DNA from: Echinimonas agarilytica
GTDB taxonomy: Bacteria; Pseudomonadota; Gammaproteobacteria; Enterobacterales; Neiellaceae
Direction of reading: 5' to 3'
Length of the DNA stretch: 64,000 nucleotides
Assembly (NCBI RefSeq): GCF_023703465.1
Contig: NZ_JAMQGP010000002.1
Coordinates: 1 to 64,000 of the forward strand
The notes below the pieces were generated by a model. The model was not told the DNA's origin. It ran no database searches and was given only the letters and a program-made list of their open reading frames with translations. Shown here in pieces: positions 43,326 through 54,795 of the stretch. A program made the position numbers and the translations under genes. Each line of letters starts with the position of its first letter. Positions within the stretch are counted from its first letter, which is position 1.

Positions 43326-44114
43326 ATGCATCCCGCTCTATGGATTAGTAAAACAGGCCTTGACGCGCAACAGACTGATATCTCGGTTATTTCGAATAAT
43401 ATCGCGAACGTTAGCACGGTCGGCTTTAAGAAAAGCAGGGCGATCTTTGAAGATCTGCTTTATCAAAATATTCATCAGCCCGGTGGTGCCTCTTCAGCAA
43501 ACACCGAAATGCCATCGGGGTTGATGCTTGGTGCTGGTGCCAAAGTTGTTGCAACGCAAAAAATCCATACTCAAGGTAATTTGCTGACCACCGACAATGC
43601 GTTGGACTGGACCATTGAAGGCAAGGGTTTTTTCGAAATTTTGCTCCCCGACGGCAACATCGCATACACCCGCAATGGTCAATTTACCTTGAATGACGAA
43701 GGCACCATTGTCACCAATGGCGCTGGGTATGAATTACAGCCCAATATCCAAGTTCCAGATGATGCCCAGAGCATTACTGTGTCAGGAGATGGCGAAGTCT
43801 CTGCCCAAGTTTTAGGTCAGGCAGAAGCTGTGGTACTCGGGCAGTTGACTATTTCAGATTTCATTAATCCATCGGGGCTAGAACCGTTGGGTGAAAATTT
43901 ATATTCCGAAACAGGTGTAAGCGGAGCTCCTGTTCAGGGTAATCCCAACTTGGATGGCTTAGGTCGAATTCGTCAAGGTGCACTTGAAACATCCAATGTG
44001 AATGTGACCGAAGAATTAGTGAACCTGATTGAAAGCCAACGTGCCTACGAGATGAATTCAAAGGTTATCTCGGCGGTCGACCAAATGTTGTCGTTCCTTA
44101 ATCAGCAGCTTTAA
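43326..44114 (+). CDS. flgG: Flagellar distal rod protein FlgG
   Basis: The 262-residue distal rod protein begins MHPALWISKTGLDAQQTDISVISNNIANVSTVGFKKSRAIFEDLLYQ and ends with NVNVTEELVNLIESQRAYEMNSKVISAVDQM, both typical. It lies 18 bases after flgF in the same operon. Confidence 0.97.
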   Translation: MHPALWISKTGLDAQQTDISVISNNIANVSTVGFKKSRAIFEDLLYQNIHQPGGASSANTEMPSGLMLGAGAKVVATQKIHTQGNLLTTDNALDWTIEGKGFFEILLPDGNIAYTRNGQFTLNDEGTIVTNGAGYELQPNIQVPDDAQSITVSGDGEVSAQVLGQAEAVVLGQLTISDFINPSGLEPLGENLYSETGVSGAPVQGNPNLDGLGRIRQGALETSNVNVTEELVNLIESQRAYEMNSKVISAVDQMLSFLNQQL

Positions 44115-44126
44115 GCGAGGTTTGAT

Positions 44127-44795
44127 ATGAAACGCTTGATGATCATGAGTGCGTTAGTCGTTGCAGGATGCGGAGCGACTCAAAAACCCATTCAGGATGA
44201 CCCGTACTATGCGCCGGTATTTCCGGAGATGCAGACTAATCCGGTGATCGCGAGTGGTTCATTATTTCAATCTGAATATGCGCAGAATCTGTATTCCGAT
44301 ATTAAAGCCCATCGAGTAGGCGACATTATTACGGTTGAACTGACTGAGTCGACCACGGCTAAGAAACAAGCAAAAACTGAGATTGATAAAGATTCAGGCG
44401 TATCACTCACAACGCCCGTTCTGATGAACTCTCCGATCACATATAAAGATCAAGAAATCAACGCCAGCATTAATATGGCGAATTCATTTTCAGGTGAGTC
44501 AGATGCGGATCAGAGCAATAGCTTGCAAGGCTCCATTTCTGTTCACGTGGTGCAGGTGATGGCCAACGGTAATCTAGTGGTACGGGGTGAAAAGTGGATT
44601 ACATTAAACAATGGCGATGAGTTCATTCGTTTATCGGGGATCATTCGTCCAGAAGATATCTCAACAGAAAATTCAATATCATCGACTCGAGTGGCCAATG
44701 CTCGCATTCAGTATGCAGGAACAGGGGCTTTTGCCGATGCGCAAGAGCAAGGCTGGTTTAGTGCTTTCTTCAACAACCCACTGTTTCCATTTTAA
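44127..44795 (+). CDS. flgH: Flagellar L-ring lipoprotein FlgH
   Basis: FlgH forms the outer-membrane L ring. The 222-residue protein has a lipoprotein signal with Cys15 (VVAGC) and the family segments [23 protein letters not shown] and [39 protein letters not shown]. It is followed by the P-ring gene flgI. Confidence 0.97.
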   Translation: MKRLMIMSALVVAGCGATQKPIQDDPYYAPVFPEMQTNPVIASGSLFQSEYAQNLYSDIKAHRVGDIITVELTESTTAKKQAKTEIDKDSGVSLTTPVLMNSPITYKDQEINASINMANSFSGESDADQSNSLQGSISVHVVQVMANGNLVVRGEKWITLNNGDEFIRLSGIIRPEDISTENSISSTRVANARIQYAGTGAFADAQEQGWFSAFFNNPLFPF

Positions 44796-44806
44796 AGGAG
44801 CAACGC

Positions 44807-45910
44807 ATGATGTCGTTTAGAACTTTATTCATGATGTGTCTGAGCCTTATTGTGGCCATTGGGCCCGTTCAGGCAGAACGCTTAAAAGACATCGCCCGAG
44901 TTCAAGGCGTTCGAGACAACCAAATTGTGGGGTATGGCTTAGTTGTTGGTTTACCGGGCACCGGTGAAACCAGCAACTTTACCGAGCAGAGTTTTCGCAC
45001 CATGTTGAGTAATTTTGGAATTACTTTGCCATCGGGTCAGCGCCCTAAAATCAAAAACGTTGCAGCTGTTGCGGTTCATGCCACCATGCCTGCGTTTGTG
45101 AAGCCGGGCCAGAAAATTGACATTACAGTGAGCTCTGTGGGAAGCGCTGAAAGCCTCCGTGGCGGTACATTGTTACAAACCTTCTTAAAGGGGGTAGATG
45201 GCAAAGTCTACGCGATGGCGCAGGGCAATTTATCGGTGAGTGGTTTTAGTGTTTCAGGGCAAGACGGTTCCAAGGTGATTCAGGATACACCGACCGTAGG
45301 ACGTATTCCTGGTGGCGCGATTGTAGAGCGTGAAATTGCCTCACCCTTTGCACAAGGTGACTATCTCACATTCAACCTCGATGATGCAGACTTTTCAACT
45401 GCCAAGCGCGTATCTGATGCAATCAATGATTTAGTCGGTCCCAGTACAGCTATGGCGATGGATGCTGCATCAATTCGGGTTTTGGCACCCAGAGATGTCT
45501 CTCAGCGCGTTGCGTTTCTATCGTTATTGCAAGAAGTCACGGTGGAACCGGCAGACACTTCTGCTCGTGTGGTCGTGAATGCGAGAACAGGCACCATTGT
45601 GATTGGCAAAAACGTCACTCTATTGCCCGCAGCTATTACACATGGTGGCTTAACCGTCACCATTGCAGAAACACAGCAAGTCAGCCAAGCCAACCCATTC
45701 GCACAAGGTGGTGAAACGGTTACCACCAATAATAGTGTGATTGACGTCAATCAAGAAGATGCTCGCATGTTTTTGTTTAATCCAGGCACAACGCTGGATG
45801 ACTTAGTTCGAGCGGTGAACGCCATTGGCGTGGGTCCCAGTGATGTAATGGCGATTTTAGAAGCGTTAAAGCAAGCAGGAGCCTTACGTGGCGAGCTTAT
45901 CATCATCTAA
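44807..45910 (+). CDS. flgI: Flagellar P-ring protein FlgI
   Basis: FlgI forms the periplasmic P ring and is assembled with FlgA. The 367-residue protein has a Sec signal peptide (cut near VQA) and the conserved [30 protein letters not shown] at the start of the mature protein. It overlaps flgJ by 23 bases. Confidence 0.97.
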   Translation: MMSFRTLFMMCLSLIVAIGPVQAERLKDIARVQGVRDNQIVGYGLVVGLPGTGETSNFTEQSFRTMLSNFGITLPSGQRPKIKNVAAVAVHATMPAFVKPGQKIDITVSSVGSAESLRGGTLLQTFLKGVDGKVYAMAQGNLSVSGFSVSGQDGSKVIQDTPTVGRIPGGAIVEREIASPFAQGDYLTFNLDDADFSTAKRVSDAINDLVGPSTAMAMDAASIRVLAPRDVSQRVAFLSLLQEVTVEPADTSARVVVNARTGTIVIGKNVTLLPAAITHGGLTVTIAETQQVSQANPFAQGGETVTTNNSVIDVNQEDARMFLFNPGTTLDDLVRAVNAIGVGPSDVMAILEALKQAGALRGELIII

Positions 45911-46859
45911 TCAACTTATGCCTTCTGAGCAGGCGCTAAACCAAGCAGGCACGTTTAACGACATAGCGTCGTTAGATAACCTGCGCTCTGCAGCACAAAA
46001 AGATGAGAAAGGTGCGCTTCGAGAAGTTGCGTTGCAGTTTGAGTCCATCTTTATGCAGATGATGCTTAAAGGCATGCGCGAAGCAAATGCTGCGTTTGAA
46101 TCGGATCTATTTAATTCAAATTACTCAAAGTTTTATCGTGATATGTCAGACCAACAAATGGCGCTGAGCATGTCTGAACAAGGTGCTTTGGGGTTAGCTG
46201 ACGTCATGATTGAGCAGTTAAGCCCTGAAACCAGCAAAATGACCCCTGCAAGCGTGCTTCGTAATGCTGAATCAGAGCGCCCTCAGTCGATCACTCTACC
46301 TTCTGAACTCAATGCGATTTCATCACGTTCTTCTCGACTAGCAGAACAGACTCAGCCTGTTCAACTAACTGAACAAGAAGCGTTATTCAGTAGTCCCGAA
46401 GACTTTGTTGAAAAAATGCTGCCGCTTGCGCGGCAAACTGCTGCCGCTTTGGGCGTGGACGAAAAGGCCATACTGGCACAAGCGGCATTGGAAACGGGAT
46501 GGGGCCAAAAAGTGATTCGAAATAGTGACGGTTCGAATAGCTTCAATCTCTTTAATATCAAGGCTTCCGGCGATTGGAAAGGGAACCAATCTCGGGTGTC
46601 TACGTTGGAGTTTGAATCAGGGCTACCCGTCAAAAAAATGGCTTCATTTAGAAGTTATGAAGGCTTCAGAGATAGCTTTGATGATTATAGGGAATTTATT
46701 GGAAATTCATCACGTTATAGTGATGCTGTAAGTAAAAAAGACGACTCGGCAGGATTTTTGCAGGAATTACAGCGTGCCGGTTATGCAACGGATCCCGACT
46801 ATGCCAATAAAGCATTGTCTGTGCTTCGTAAAGTTGCCGGAATTATTGATTCGAAATAA
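45888..46859 (+). CDS. flgJ: Flagellar rod cap / peptidoglycan hydrolase FlgJ
   Basis: FlgJ caps the growing rod and cuts peptidoglycan so that the rod can pass. The 323-residue protein has the N-terminal rod-binding domain ([20 protein letters not shown]) and a C-terminal glucosaminidase/muramidase domain ([16 protein letters not shown], with the catalytic Glu in ALETG). The GTG start has AGGAG seven bases upstream, inside the flgI coding end. A later ATG (45918) would leave a clean gap but lacks a site. Confidence 0.95.
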   Translation: MASLSSSNQLMPSEQALNQAGTFNDIASLDNLRSAAQKDEKGALREVALQFESIFMQMMLKGMREANAAFESDLFNSNYSKFYRDMSDQQMALSMSEQGALGLADVMIEQLSPETSKMTPASVLRNAESERPQSITLPSELNAISSRSSRLAEQTQPVQLTEQEALFSSPEDFVEKMLPLARQTAAALGVDEKAILAQAALETGWGQKVIRNSDGSNSFNLFNIKASGDWKGNQSRVSTLEFESGLPVKKMASFRSYEGFRDSFDDYREFIGNSSRYSDAVSKKDDSAGFLQELQRAGYATDPDYANKALSVLRKVAGIIDSK

Positions 46860-46889
46860 CGCAGTAGAACGAATTTCCGGAGCTTCCAA

Positions 46890-48893
46890 ATGGCGGTAGA
46901 TCTATATCAAATTGGCGTGAGTGGACTGTTAACAGCGCAACAACAGCTGTCGACAACAGGTCACAACATTGCAAACGTCGATAACGAAGGCTTCACTCGC
47001 CAACGAGTCATTCAAGGCACTCAAACCCCTCATTGGGAAGGCTCCAATTATCTCGGCACAGGTACATATGCGCAGGAAGTGTCGCGCATTTATGACCAAT
47101 TCGCATTTAAAGAAGTTGTTTTTCAACAAAGTCGCTTTAGCCAAGCAGAGGATTACCATACTCGACTAGCCGGCTTGGATAGTAACTTATCCCGCAGCGG
47201 AACCAACCTCCTCGATACTGTTGCAGCATTTTACGATGCGGTGAATGCCATTGTTGATCAGCCCAACGATATTGGTATTCGTCAAGTCATGCTCGACAAG
47301 GCAAATGCCATGGCAGGCACGTTTAATGCGATGAATAGCAATCTTGAAATTGAATATGCGGCGGTGCAAAAAGATATAGAAACAGTGGCTCAGCGAATGG
47401 ATGAAATTGCAGAGCAGCTGGCACAAATTAATAGCGATATTGTTGCCGCATCAGGCGCAGGCCAGGGCGCAACACCCAATGATTTATTGGATCGCCGTGA
47501 TCAACTCGTCAAAGAATTATCTGAATACACAACCGTTTCAACTGTTGAGCAGCCGACGGGAGCGATGACGGTCATCATTGGTTCTGGGCAAACACTGGTT
47601 GCCGACAACACAGCATTTAGCGTCACTACTATTCCAGGCGATTTAGACCCCACTGATGTACGAATTGTGCTCGAACAGAAAGGAAATATCGTTAATTTAG
47701 ATACCGCAAACATTGGTGGAAAGTTACAAGCGATGTTTGACTATCGAGATGGTGAACTCAAGCTGGCAATGCGCGAGATGGGGCTCACTGCAATGGGCAT
47801 CGCAGATGCGATGAATAATCTTCAGTCCGTTGGATTAGATTTGAATGAGACATTTGGTAATGACTTATTTACGCCGATTAATCAACTCGATATTGCACAA
47901 CAACGAGTGGTTGATGCGACCAACAATACAGGAACTGAAGCCCACCTCGTTAACATCACCGATACTAATTTGTTAACTGGCAATGAATACGCATTGCGTT
48001 ACGACGCTGCCACCGGCTATACCCTCACAGATATTACCAACGGTGACTCTTATGCTTTGGGCCTGACAGGTACCGGCCCATTTTTTCCTGATGCCGATGG
48101 TGATGGCGAATCTGATATTGGCTTTGAGATTGAAGAGCTGGGCACTGGCCCTGTGGCAGATGGAGATTCTTGGTTAGTGAAACCGACACGTGGTTTTGCT
48201 GGCGATATTGCTGTCGAGATTTCCAACCCAGAGCAGATAGCAGCGTCCTCTGTACTGGCGATATACCCCGATAGTGGCAACGTGAGCCCCGCGTCGGTGA
48301 CTTTAGAAAATATCACTGATGTCACCAACCCTTTGTTTCCCTCAGCAGGAAATCCATTGGAATTTGTGTTTATTGAAAACGGTGGTGTATTGGAATACGA
48401 CGTGCTCGATAGCACCGGCGCTTCAGTGATTGGTGGTTATCAACCGCTGGGTGCAACACCAGCAAGTATTCCTGCATTACCCATTGATTTAGGTTTTACC
48501 GTTGAAGTCACAGGAAACCCAGTGGGGCAGCCACCGAACACGCCAGATTCATTTGTCATTGAATACGCGTTTGGCACAGGCAACAACCTCAATGCTATTG
48601 CCATGGCAAATATCCAAAATGAAAAGCTTTTGAAAGATGGTCGAGCGACGATTCAAGACAATTTTCAAAACCTGAATACTCAAATCGCTGTGAAAACAGA
48701 AACCGCTGAAATTCAATTGAGTACAGTCACCATCACCAAAAGCGATGCTGACTCCCGCTGGTTGGGTATTAGCGGTGTCAACCTTGATGAAGAAGCATCC
48801 AACTTATTGAAGTATCAGCAATCTTATCAAGCTGCCGCGCGAGTTGTGACCGTGGCGCGTGAAATCGTCGATACCCTGCTTAATGCAGTGTAA
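46890..48893 (+). CDS. flgK: Flagellar hook-filament junction protein FlgK
   Basis: FlgK (HAP1) is the first junction protein between hook and filament. The 667-residue protein has the N-terminal QIGVSGLLTAQQQLSTTGHNIANVDNEGFTRQRV and C-terminal GVNLDEEASNLLKYQQSYQAAARVVTVAREI signatures. The long variable middle (about residues 300-560) makes it larger than the enteric 547-residue form. It is exported with the FlgN chaperone. Confidence 0.96.
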   Translation: MAVDLYQIGVSGLLTAQQQLSTTGHNIANVDNEGFTRQRVIQGTQTPHWEGSNYLGTGTYAQEVSRIYDQFAFKEVVFQQSRFSQAEDYHTRLAGLDSNLSRSGTNLLDTVAAFYDAVNAIVDQPNDIGIRQVMLDKANAMAGTFNAMNSNLEIEYAAVQKDIETVAQRMDEIAEQLAQINSDIVAASGAGQGATPNDLLDRRDQLVKELSEYTTVSTVEQPTGAMTVIIGSGQTLVADNTAFSVTTIPGDLDPTDVRIVLEQKGNIVNLDTANIGGKLQAMFDYRDGELKLAMREMGLTAMGIADAMNNLQSVGLDLNETFGNDLFTPINQLDIAQQRVVDATNNTGTEAHLVNITDTNLLTGNEYALRYDAATGYTLTDITNGDSYALGLTGTGPFFPDADGDGESDIGFEIEELGTGPVADGDSWLVKPTRGFAGDIAVEISNPEQIAASSVLAIYPDSGNVSPASVTLENITDVTNPLFPSAGNPLEFVFIENGGVLEYDVLDSTGASVIGGYQPLGATPASIPALPIDLGFTVEVTGNPVGQPPNTPDSFVIEYAFGTGNNLNAIAMANIQNEKLLKDGRATIQDNFQNLNTQIAVKTETAEIQLSTVTITKSDADSRWLGISGVNLDEEASNLLKYQQSYQAAARVVTVAREIVDTLLNAV

Positions 48894-48908
48894 TTAGAGG
48901 TTTTTGTC

Positions 48909-50201
48909 ATGCGAGTATCCACATTTCAATTTTACCAGTCGAATACTAATAATATTCTCGACAAACAAAGCCGAGTGAATGATCAAATCATTCATTTATC
49001 GGAAGGCAAGCGCGTCATTGTCGGTTCGGACGACTCGGTTGCCACCAATTCGATCCTCAATTATAAGCAAGAAATCCGAGTGACCGATCAGTACCAGAGA
49101 AATGGCGATTTTGCAGAGTCACGCCTGCGTGCAGAAGAAACCGCGCTAGGCTCTGCTGAGACGGTGTTACTCCGTATCAAAGAACTGACATTGCAAGGTA
49201 ATAACGGTGCTTTGGGGGCAGAAGAACGCGATGCAATCGCGCAAGAACTAGAAGCCCGTTTAGAAGAGTTGCTGAGTCTTTCGAATACCAAAGATGAAGG
49301 CGGTAATTATGTTTTTGCCGGCTTTCAAACGTCTATTAAACCGTTTGAGCAACAGCCTGATTCATCAGTGATTTATAACGGTGATCAAGGCCAGCGTGAA
49401 ACCAATTTAGGTCCGTCGGTTACGATTACGACAAATGATTCAGGCCAAGATGTATTTGTTGAAATTCCTAATAGTGTGGGTCACTTTAGGCCTGAATATG
49501 GTCCGAATACAACGGGTCTATATGGCCCAATTAACGCTGGGAAGGCTTTTGTAGACTCGGCCACCATTGTTGACCCATCTCAGTATGATACGGCGGCATT
49601 TCCTCCGCCTTACACCATTTCTTTTCAAGAGGATCCCGTCACTCTAGAAATGGGGTACTACGTCACCGATTCGAGTGGCGCCTATATTGAACCCGCGCAA
49701 CCCGCGCCTATTCCCCCGGCACTTGCTGTTACTAATCCATATGTACCGGGCGAAAAAATCTCGATTGTGAATGACAGTGTGGAATTCATTCTTACAGGAG
49801 ATCCGGTTGACGGTGATGTCATCGAGTTGGGCGAACAAGACAGTAAAGATGTGTTCGAAACGGTAAATGAAGTCATTGATTGGCTTCGTTCGCCGCGCGG
49901 CACTGATGAGCAGCGTAATCAGTTGCAAGTTGATATAGGCCACCTTATCGAAGATTTAGATTCCAGTTTCAATCACATCACTGCGATCCATGCCAGCGTC
50001 GGGAGTCGGCTTCAGGTTGTAGATAGTCAAAACAGTATCAACCAAGACTATGTATTAACGATCGAGACAGCACGTATTCAATTGGAAGATTTGGATATCG
50101 CAGAGGCAACAACAGAATTTAAGCGGCAAGAAATTGCCTTGCAGGCTGCACAGGCATCATTTGCGCAGCTCCAAAATTTGACGCTTTTTCAATATATATA
50201 G
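48909..50201 (+). CDS. flgL: Flagellar hook-filament junction protein FlgL
   Basis: FlgL (HAP3) joins FlgK to the filament. The 430-residue protein has the flagellin-like N-terminal MRVSTFQFYQSNTNNILDKQSRVNDQIIHLSEGKRV and C-terminal helix (YVLTIETARIQLEDLDIAEATTEFKRQEIALQAAQASFAQLQNLTLFQYI). It is longer than the enteric form (317 residues) because of an expanded central domain. It ends the flgFGHIJKL run. Confidence 0.95.
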   Translation: MRVSTFQFYQSNTNNILDKQSRVNDQIIHLSEGKRVIVGSDDSVATNSILNYKQEIRVTDQYQRNGDFAESRLRAEETALGSAETVLLRIKELTLQGNNGALGAEERDAIAQELEARLEELLSLSNTKDEGGNYVFAGFQTSIKPFEQQPDSSVIYNGDQGQRETNLGPSVTITTNDSGQDVFVEIPNSVGHFRPEYGPNTTGLYGPINAGKAFVDSATIVDPSQYDTAAFPPPYTISFQEDPVTLEMGYYVTDSSGAYIEPAQPAPIPPALAVTNPYVPGEKISIVNDSVEFILTGDPVDGDVIELGEQDSKDVFETVNEVIDWLRSPRGTDEQRNQLQVDIGHLIEDLDSSFNHITAIHASVGSRLQVVDSQNSINQDYVLTIETARIQLEDLDIAEATTEFKRQEIALQAAQASFAQLQNLTLFQYI

Positions 50202-50232
50202 ATAACTGATTGAAAATAAACAAAATAAAATT

Positions 50233-50250
50233 TTGGCATAGCAAATGCAT
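50233..50250 (+). promoter_or_regulatory. Sigma-54 promoter of flagellin gene 1
   Basis: TTGGCATAGCAAATGCAT carries GG (50235-50236) and GC (50247-50248) at exact -24/-12 spacing, about 95 bases before the flagellin ATG. Confidence 0.85.
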
Positions 50251-50345
50251 TTACTTCTGTGTAACGCCAAATTAACGGCAATTATTTGACTCATAACCGG
50301 ATGGCTTCAAGCCCCGGCAAAAAAAGATGAAGTTGGAGACTGATC

Positions 50346-51902
50346 ATGGCTTTAACCGTACAAACTAACATTTCGTCGATTACGGCTCAGCGTAACCTGA
50401 ATCGGTCTACCGACGACTTAAACGTATCTTTAACTCGTTTGTCTTCTGGTTTGCGTATTAATAGCGCACGAGACGATGCAGCGGGGCTACAAATTTCAAA
50501 TCGCCTTACATCTCAAATTAATGGGTTGGGTGTGGCCACTCGGAATGCCAACGACGGCATTTCGATGTCACAGACAGCAGAAGGTGCATTGCAAGAATCA
50601 ACGAACGTATTGCAGCGGATGCGAGATTTGGCCATTCAATCTGCCAATGGCTCAAACGCAGCCAGTGACCGCCGAGCGATTCAAGAAGAGATTGCTCAGC
50701 TACAAAAAGAACTAACACGTATTGCTGAAACCACAACCTTTGGTGAGCGTAACTTATTAGACGGTACCTTTGGTACTGAATCATTTCAGGTGGGTGCAAA
50801 CGCCAACGAAACCATTGAAGTGTCACTTGCTGCGTTTACGGCATCAGACATGGGCGCTTACCAACAACAATTGTCAGTTGCATCTGATGCAACTCAAGCG
50901 GTTACTGCTGGTTTAGGCGGCGTTGTGACTGGCGCGGCAGCCAGTGCGCCGTTGGCCAATGGCGTGGGCGCGGGTACGGTGACAATTACAGCAAACGGTG
51001 TGCAAGTTGATACCACAATAACCGCTGATGCAAGTGCGAAAGACATTGCCAATGTAGTGAATGCCGTTGAAGGTGAAACGGCAGTGTCTGCAGATGCTCG
51101 AACGAAAGCGATTTTGAGTGGCTTTAGTGGAGATGACACGATTTCATTTAAGTTGTCTGGCTCCAGTGATGACCCATTGGATTCGAAAACAATTATTGCT
51201 GTAACAGGACCAAATGGCGAACTTGATGGTCTCGCGAACGAGATTAATAAGGTTTCAGGTGATACTGGCGTCACAGCTTTTGTAAACTCAGATGGCAATG
51301 TTGAACTTGTCAGCGAACAGGGTGACGACATTGGCATGTCTGAATACCTCAGTCGAAACACAACTGTTCTATCTGTTCAAGCTTATGAGTATGACGGCAC
51401 CACAGTTGCTGGAGCGGCAACAACCTTAGCCGGTGCGGGGGGGAATGTTACAATTGCCGGAACCGTGAGGTTTGATAGTGCGACGTCATATGTCGTAGAC
51501 ACTAATGGTGGTAACTCCTTAGTCGGCTCGTCTGACCCTCTGGGTTTATATGGTGCTGCTGCAGCAACTAACGTCTCTGGTTTGGCTGAAGTATCAGATA
51601 TTGATGTGTCATCCGCGAAAGGCGCGCAGGATGCTATTGCCGTGATTGACGGTGCGTTAACCTATATCGATAGCTCAAGAGCCCAACTGGGTGCGGTTCA
51701 AAATCGTCTGGCTTCGACTATTTCGAACTTGGATAATATTATCGAAAACCAAAGTGCTGCTAGAAGCCGTATTCGAGATACAGACTTCGCGGCAGAAACC
51801 ACTGAACTGACCAAGAATCAGATCTTGCAACAGGCTGGCACTTCAATTCTTGCTCAAGCACAGCAGATTCCTCAGGCCGCACTAAGTTTGCTGCAAGGTT
51901 AA
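50346..51902 (+). CDS. fliC: Flagellin 1 (sigma-54-driven)
   Basis: The 518-residue filament protein has the conserved N-terminal D0/D1 ([24 protein letters not shown] ... [25 protein letters not shown]) and C-terminal D1/D0 ([46 protein letters not shown]). The middle (about residues 175-425) contains two Flagellin_IN-like repeats and is rich in Ala, Gly, Thr and Asp. It has many Ser/Thr that could carry glycans. Its promoter is sigma-54 type, unlike the second flagellin. A terminator follows, then the glycosylation island. Confidence 0.97.
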   Translation: MALTVQTNISSITAQRNLNRSTDDLNVSLTRLSSGLRINSARDDAAGLQISNRLTSQINGLGVATRNANDGISMSQTAEGALQESTNVLQRMRDLAIQSANGSNAASDRRAIQEEIAQLQKELTRIAETTTFGERNLLDGTFGTESFQVGANANETIEVSLAAFTASDMGAYQQQLSVASDATQAVTAGLGGVVTGAAASAPLANGVGAGTVTITANGVQVDTTITADASAKDIANVVNAVEGETAVSADARTKAILSGFSGDDTISFKLSGSSDDPLDSKTIIAVTGPNGELDGLANEINKVSGDTGVTAFVNSDGNVELVSEQGDDIGMSEYLSRNTTVLSVQAYEYDGTTVAGAATTLAGAGGNVTIAGTVRFDSATSYVVDTNGGNSLVGSSDPLGLYGAAAATNVSGLAEVSDIDVSSAKGAQDAIAVIDGALTYIDSSRAQLGAVQNRLASTISNLDNIIENQSAARSRIRDTDFAAETTELTKNQILQQAGTSILAQAQQIPQAALSLLQG

Positions 51903-51925
51903 TCTCCGAGTAAGCTAAACTTATG

Positions 51926-51952
51926 AAAAGGCAGCGTTAGGCTGCCTTTTTT
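51926..51952 (+). terminator. Terminator between flagellin 1 and the glycosylation island
   Basis: The stem AAAAGGCAGC (51926-51935) pairs with GCTGCCTTTT (51941-51950) around a five-base loop, followed by T residues. It lies 24 bases after the flagellin stop and 15 before the next gene. It could let a fraction of transcripts through and so keep modifying enzymes below flagellin level. Confidence 0.9.
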
Positions 51953-51966
51953 GTAGTTGTTATTGG

Positions 51967-54795
51967 ATGGAAGCCTTTATGTTTGAAGATCGAAGTTGGA
52001 ACAAAGACTTTTCTAAACCTTGCCCCGCAGCGCAGGAATTAATTCGTGAGCAGCTCGAATTATCTTACAAGCAAGGATCAATCAAGCGAGTCTACAAATG
52101 TGCTCAATTTCTTGATAAGTATCAACTGATAGCAGACAAAGAAGCCAAACTATTGGCGGAAGCAGGGCTAAAAACTGGCCATAAAAAAGCAGCTTTACTT
52201 GGGTGTCAACGTCTTGTTGAATTAGACCCAAGTAATCACGAAAGTGTTCAATTTTTGCTGCAATCCTACATGAGCGTAGGAGACTTCAAGCACGCACATC
52301 AAACATCGCAAATTTTGTTGGCTCAAGGGCTCGTTGATGAATCATTTGTTGCCGATTTAAACGATAAAATTTCATTGAAGCATGAACTTGAAAACCTAAT
52401 TATCCAATTGTTTTCTTCGCCAGTATCAACCTCAGAATCAGAGCTGCATTTCTCTCAAGTTCAGCAAGTGCTGCAACTTGCTGCAGACATTAACGATATG
52501 GAATTATGCTTTAAAGTTGTGACGGGGTGTTTGTCTGCGCGCTCAATTCCCAACGCGTGGGTCATATCAATTTTTGATTTATTGACTGAAAAATTTGATC
52601 AAAATACGCATTTAGATCTTTTAGATCACCTTAGAATTGACCATTATTGGGCCGATTTTGCAGAACATTTTGTGAAATATTGCAGCTTAAATAGCAAATC
52701 AATTGACGCTCAAACGGCGCAAAAATTGTTGGCAGTGGTCCAAGGAGTTCCAGGAAAAGAATCGGCTTCTTTAGCGTTGTTGGTATTGACCCAGCAGTGG
52801 AGCAAAGCCGAACGGCTACTTGCTAAAAATAAATCCATTCAATGGCAAAACTATAGCCTTAAGTCCCTAGCCAAATTGCTTTGTAACCTCAACAAAATGG
52901 ATGCTCTTGATCGCTTAATCGCAAGAAATGAAAATACCAGCGCTGAAGTTTTTTGGCTCCTCGCTGCTGGTTTAGAGGGCAACAGTAAAGCTTTAGAGCG
53001 TAGACTTCAATTGTTGCAACAGGCTTCAAAATTGTCTGAAACGAGCTCCCAAATTGCCAATGATCTCGGTGATGTATATTTTGCTTTGGGGCGGCATGAA
53101 GAAGCCAAAAACGCATTTTACAAAGCATACTCGTTAGCGCCAGATGAAAATTTTTACACGTGCTATAACTTGGCTATGACCCTTCAAGTGCTGGGTGGAA
53201 ATAAACAAGCCCTTGATTATTACAAGGTTGCTTTATCAATTGATCCAGAGCGCAGTGTGTCGTGGAAAGCGGTAGGTAATTTCATGAGTGCTTCGGGCAG
53301 CGCTCATTTAGCCCATGATGCGTTTCGACTTTATTTGGCGGTTTACCCAAATGATGTGGAAGTTTGGTTGCAATACGCGACGATGTTGCAAAGCCTCAAT
53401 GAGATCGAGTTAGCACTTGATATCGTTGAGGAAATATCCACTCAACATCCCAACAATTTGACAGCCAAAGTGGTTTTTTCCGGTCTTAATATGACGTTGG
53501 GAAAAGCGACACAAGCGAGACAAATCAATGAGCAATTATTGTATTCGAAAGACACTCCGCATCACTTTAAATTGCAAGCGCTGGGAAATGCCCTTTTTGC
53601 TTCGAACTATGATCCTAAATTGAATTCTGAAGAGCTTTATGGCAAATACAGCTTGGTACAGCTGCTGTTACCAAAGCAAAAGTACTTTGAGTGGAACGCC
53701 AGTGGAAATAACAAGAAAATAAGGGTTGGATACGTGTCTGCTGACTTTAAAACTCACGCATGCGCATATTTTATTGAGCCCCTTCTTTCTCACTATAATC
53801 ATGACCGTTTTGAAGTGTTTGCCTACTCAGGGGTAAATATTGAAGATGAATATACTGACTTGTTCAAAGGTAAGGTCGATCATTGGCGGTATATTGCAAA
53901 GCTCAGTGATGACAAGGCAGCAGAACTAATTCGAAGCGATGAAATTGACATCCTAGTGGATCTCAGTGGTCATACATCGGGCAGTCGGTTATCGGTTTTG
54001 GCTCTTAAACCAGCTCCTATTCAGATGAGTTGGTTAGGCTATGGTTATACCACAGGGCTGCCGCAAGTTGATTACTTCTTGTGTGATTGGGAAATGGCGC
54101 CTGAGGGTTCTGAGATGTTATTTTATGAAACACCTTTACGCCTCGATAGACCTAGTTTCACTATTAAGCCACATCAGAAATATTTAGATTTTGAACCTAA
54201 ACGTAGAGACCTTTTTGATGGTTCGCCCATTGTGTTTGGATCTGCAACTCGAGCGATAAGAATCAACGATCAGCTTATCGCCGCATGGGCTGAAATAATA
54301 TCAAGAGTTCCTAACTCTATTTTAAATATAGATAACCCTAATTTTGCTGATCCTTATTCAGCCGAACAGATGACTCAGCGCTTCGTCGATGCGGGGATTC
54401 CAAGAGAACAGTTAAAGATTGAACATGCCGGTGACTATTTCAATACCATTGCCGCTATGGATATTTGTTTAGATTGTTTTCCGCATAACTCAGGCACCAC
54501 TATTTTTGAGATGTTGTGGTGTGGTACCCCTGTCATTACAAAGCGAGATCGGCCATCGGTCGGGCGAATTGGGGTATCGATTGTGCAAGGGGTGGGCCGA
54601 CCAGAGTGGATTGCGGACTCTGTAGAAGAGTATATCGAAAAAGCTGTCAGTCTCGCTCTTGATAGAGAGAGATTGGCAATGATCACGAAAAGCTTACGCA
54701 ACGACTTTAAGACATCTCAGCTCTATGATGGAGAGGGCTTTTGTCGTTCAGTTGAACGTGCTTATGAACATATTCTATCCGAGAGGTTCTCATGA
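51967..54795 (+). CDS. TPR-domain glycosyltransferase of the O-GlcNAc transferase (GT41) type
   Basis: The 942-residue protein resembles the SPINDLY/O-GlcNAc transferase family. It has an N-terminal helical region, TPR repeats at about 360-475 ([25 protein letters not shown]) and a GT41 catalytic domain from about 583 to 930. His597 sits in [11 protein letters not shown], where the family has a catalytic-region His. [43 protein letters not shown] and [14 protein letters not shown] are clear GT41 motifs. The UDP-phosphate-binding lysine of human OGT (Lys842) is Arg765 here. Context predicts O-glycosylation of flagellin Ser/Thr. ATG 51979, preceded by GGAAG, may be the true start. It overlaps rfbF by four bases. 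Confidence 0.88.
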   Translation: MEAFMFEDRSWNKDFSKPCPAAQELIREQLELSYKQGSIKRVYKCAQFLDKYQLIADKEAKLLAEAGLKTGHKKAALLGCQRLVELDPSNHESVQFLLQSYMSVGDFKHAHQTSQILLAQGLVDESFVADLNDKISLKHELENLIIQLFSSPVSTSESELHFSQVQQVLQLAADINDMELCFKVVTGCLSARSIPNAWVISIFDLLTEKFDQNTHLDLLDHLRIDHYWADFAEHFVKYCSLNSKSIDAQTAQKLLAVVQGVPGKESASLALLVLTQQWSKAERLLAKNKSIQWQNYSLKSLAKLLCNLNKMDALDRLIARNENTSAEVFWLLAAGLEGNSKALERRLQLLQQASKLSETSSQIANDLGDVYFALGRHEEAKNAFYKAYSLAPDENFYTCYNLAMTLQVLGGNKQALDYYKVALSIDPERSVSWKAVGNFMSASGSAHLAHDAFRLYLAVYPNDVEVWLQYATMLQSLNEIELALDIVEEISTQHPNNLTAKVVFSGLNMTLGKATQARQINEQLLYSKDTPHHFKLQALGNALFASNYDPKLNSEELYGKYSLVQLLLPKQKYFEWNASGNNKKIRVGYVSADFKTHACAYFIEPLLSHYNHDRFEVFAYSGVNIEDEYTDLFKGKVDHWRYIAKLSDDKAAELIRSDEIDILVDLSGHTSGSRLSVLALKPAPIQMSWLGYGYTTGLPQVDYFLCDWEMAPEGSEMLFYETPLRLDRPSFTIKPHQKYLDFEPKRRDLFDGSPIVFGSATRAIRINDQLIAAWAEIISRVPNSILNIDNPNFADPYSAEQMTQRFVDAGIPREQLKIEHAGDYFNTIAAMDICLDCFPHNSGTTIFEMLWCGTPVITKRDRPSVGRIGVSIVQGVGRPEWIADSVEEYIEKAVSLALDRERLAMITKSLRNDFKTSQLYDGEGFCRSVERAYEHILSERFS

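Noticed and set aside
50894-51361. Long minus-strand open frame inside flagellin 1
   Set aside because: It is antisense to a clear flagellin gene, is made of low-complexity Ser/Pro/Ala codons arising from the Ala/Gly/Thr-rich central region and has no independent start signal.
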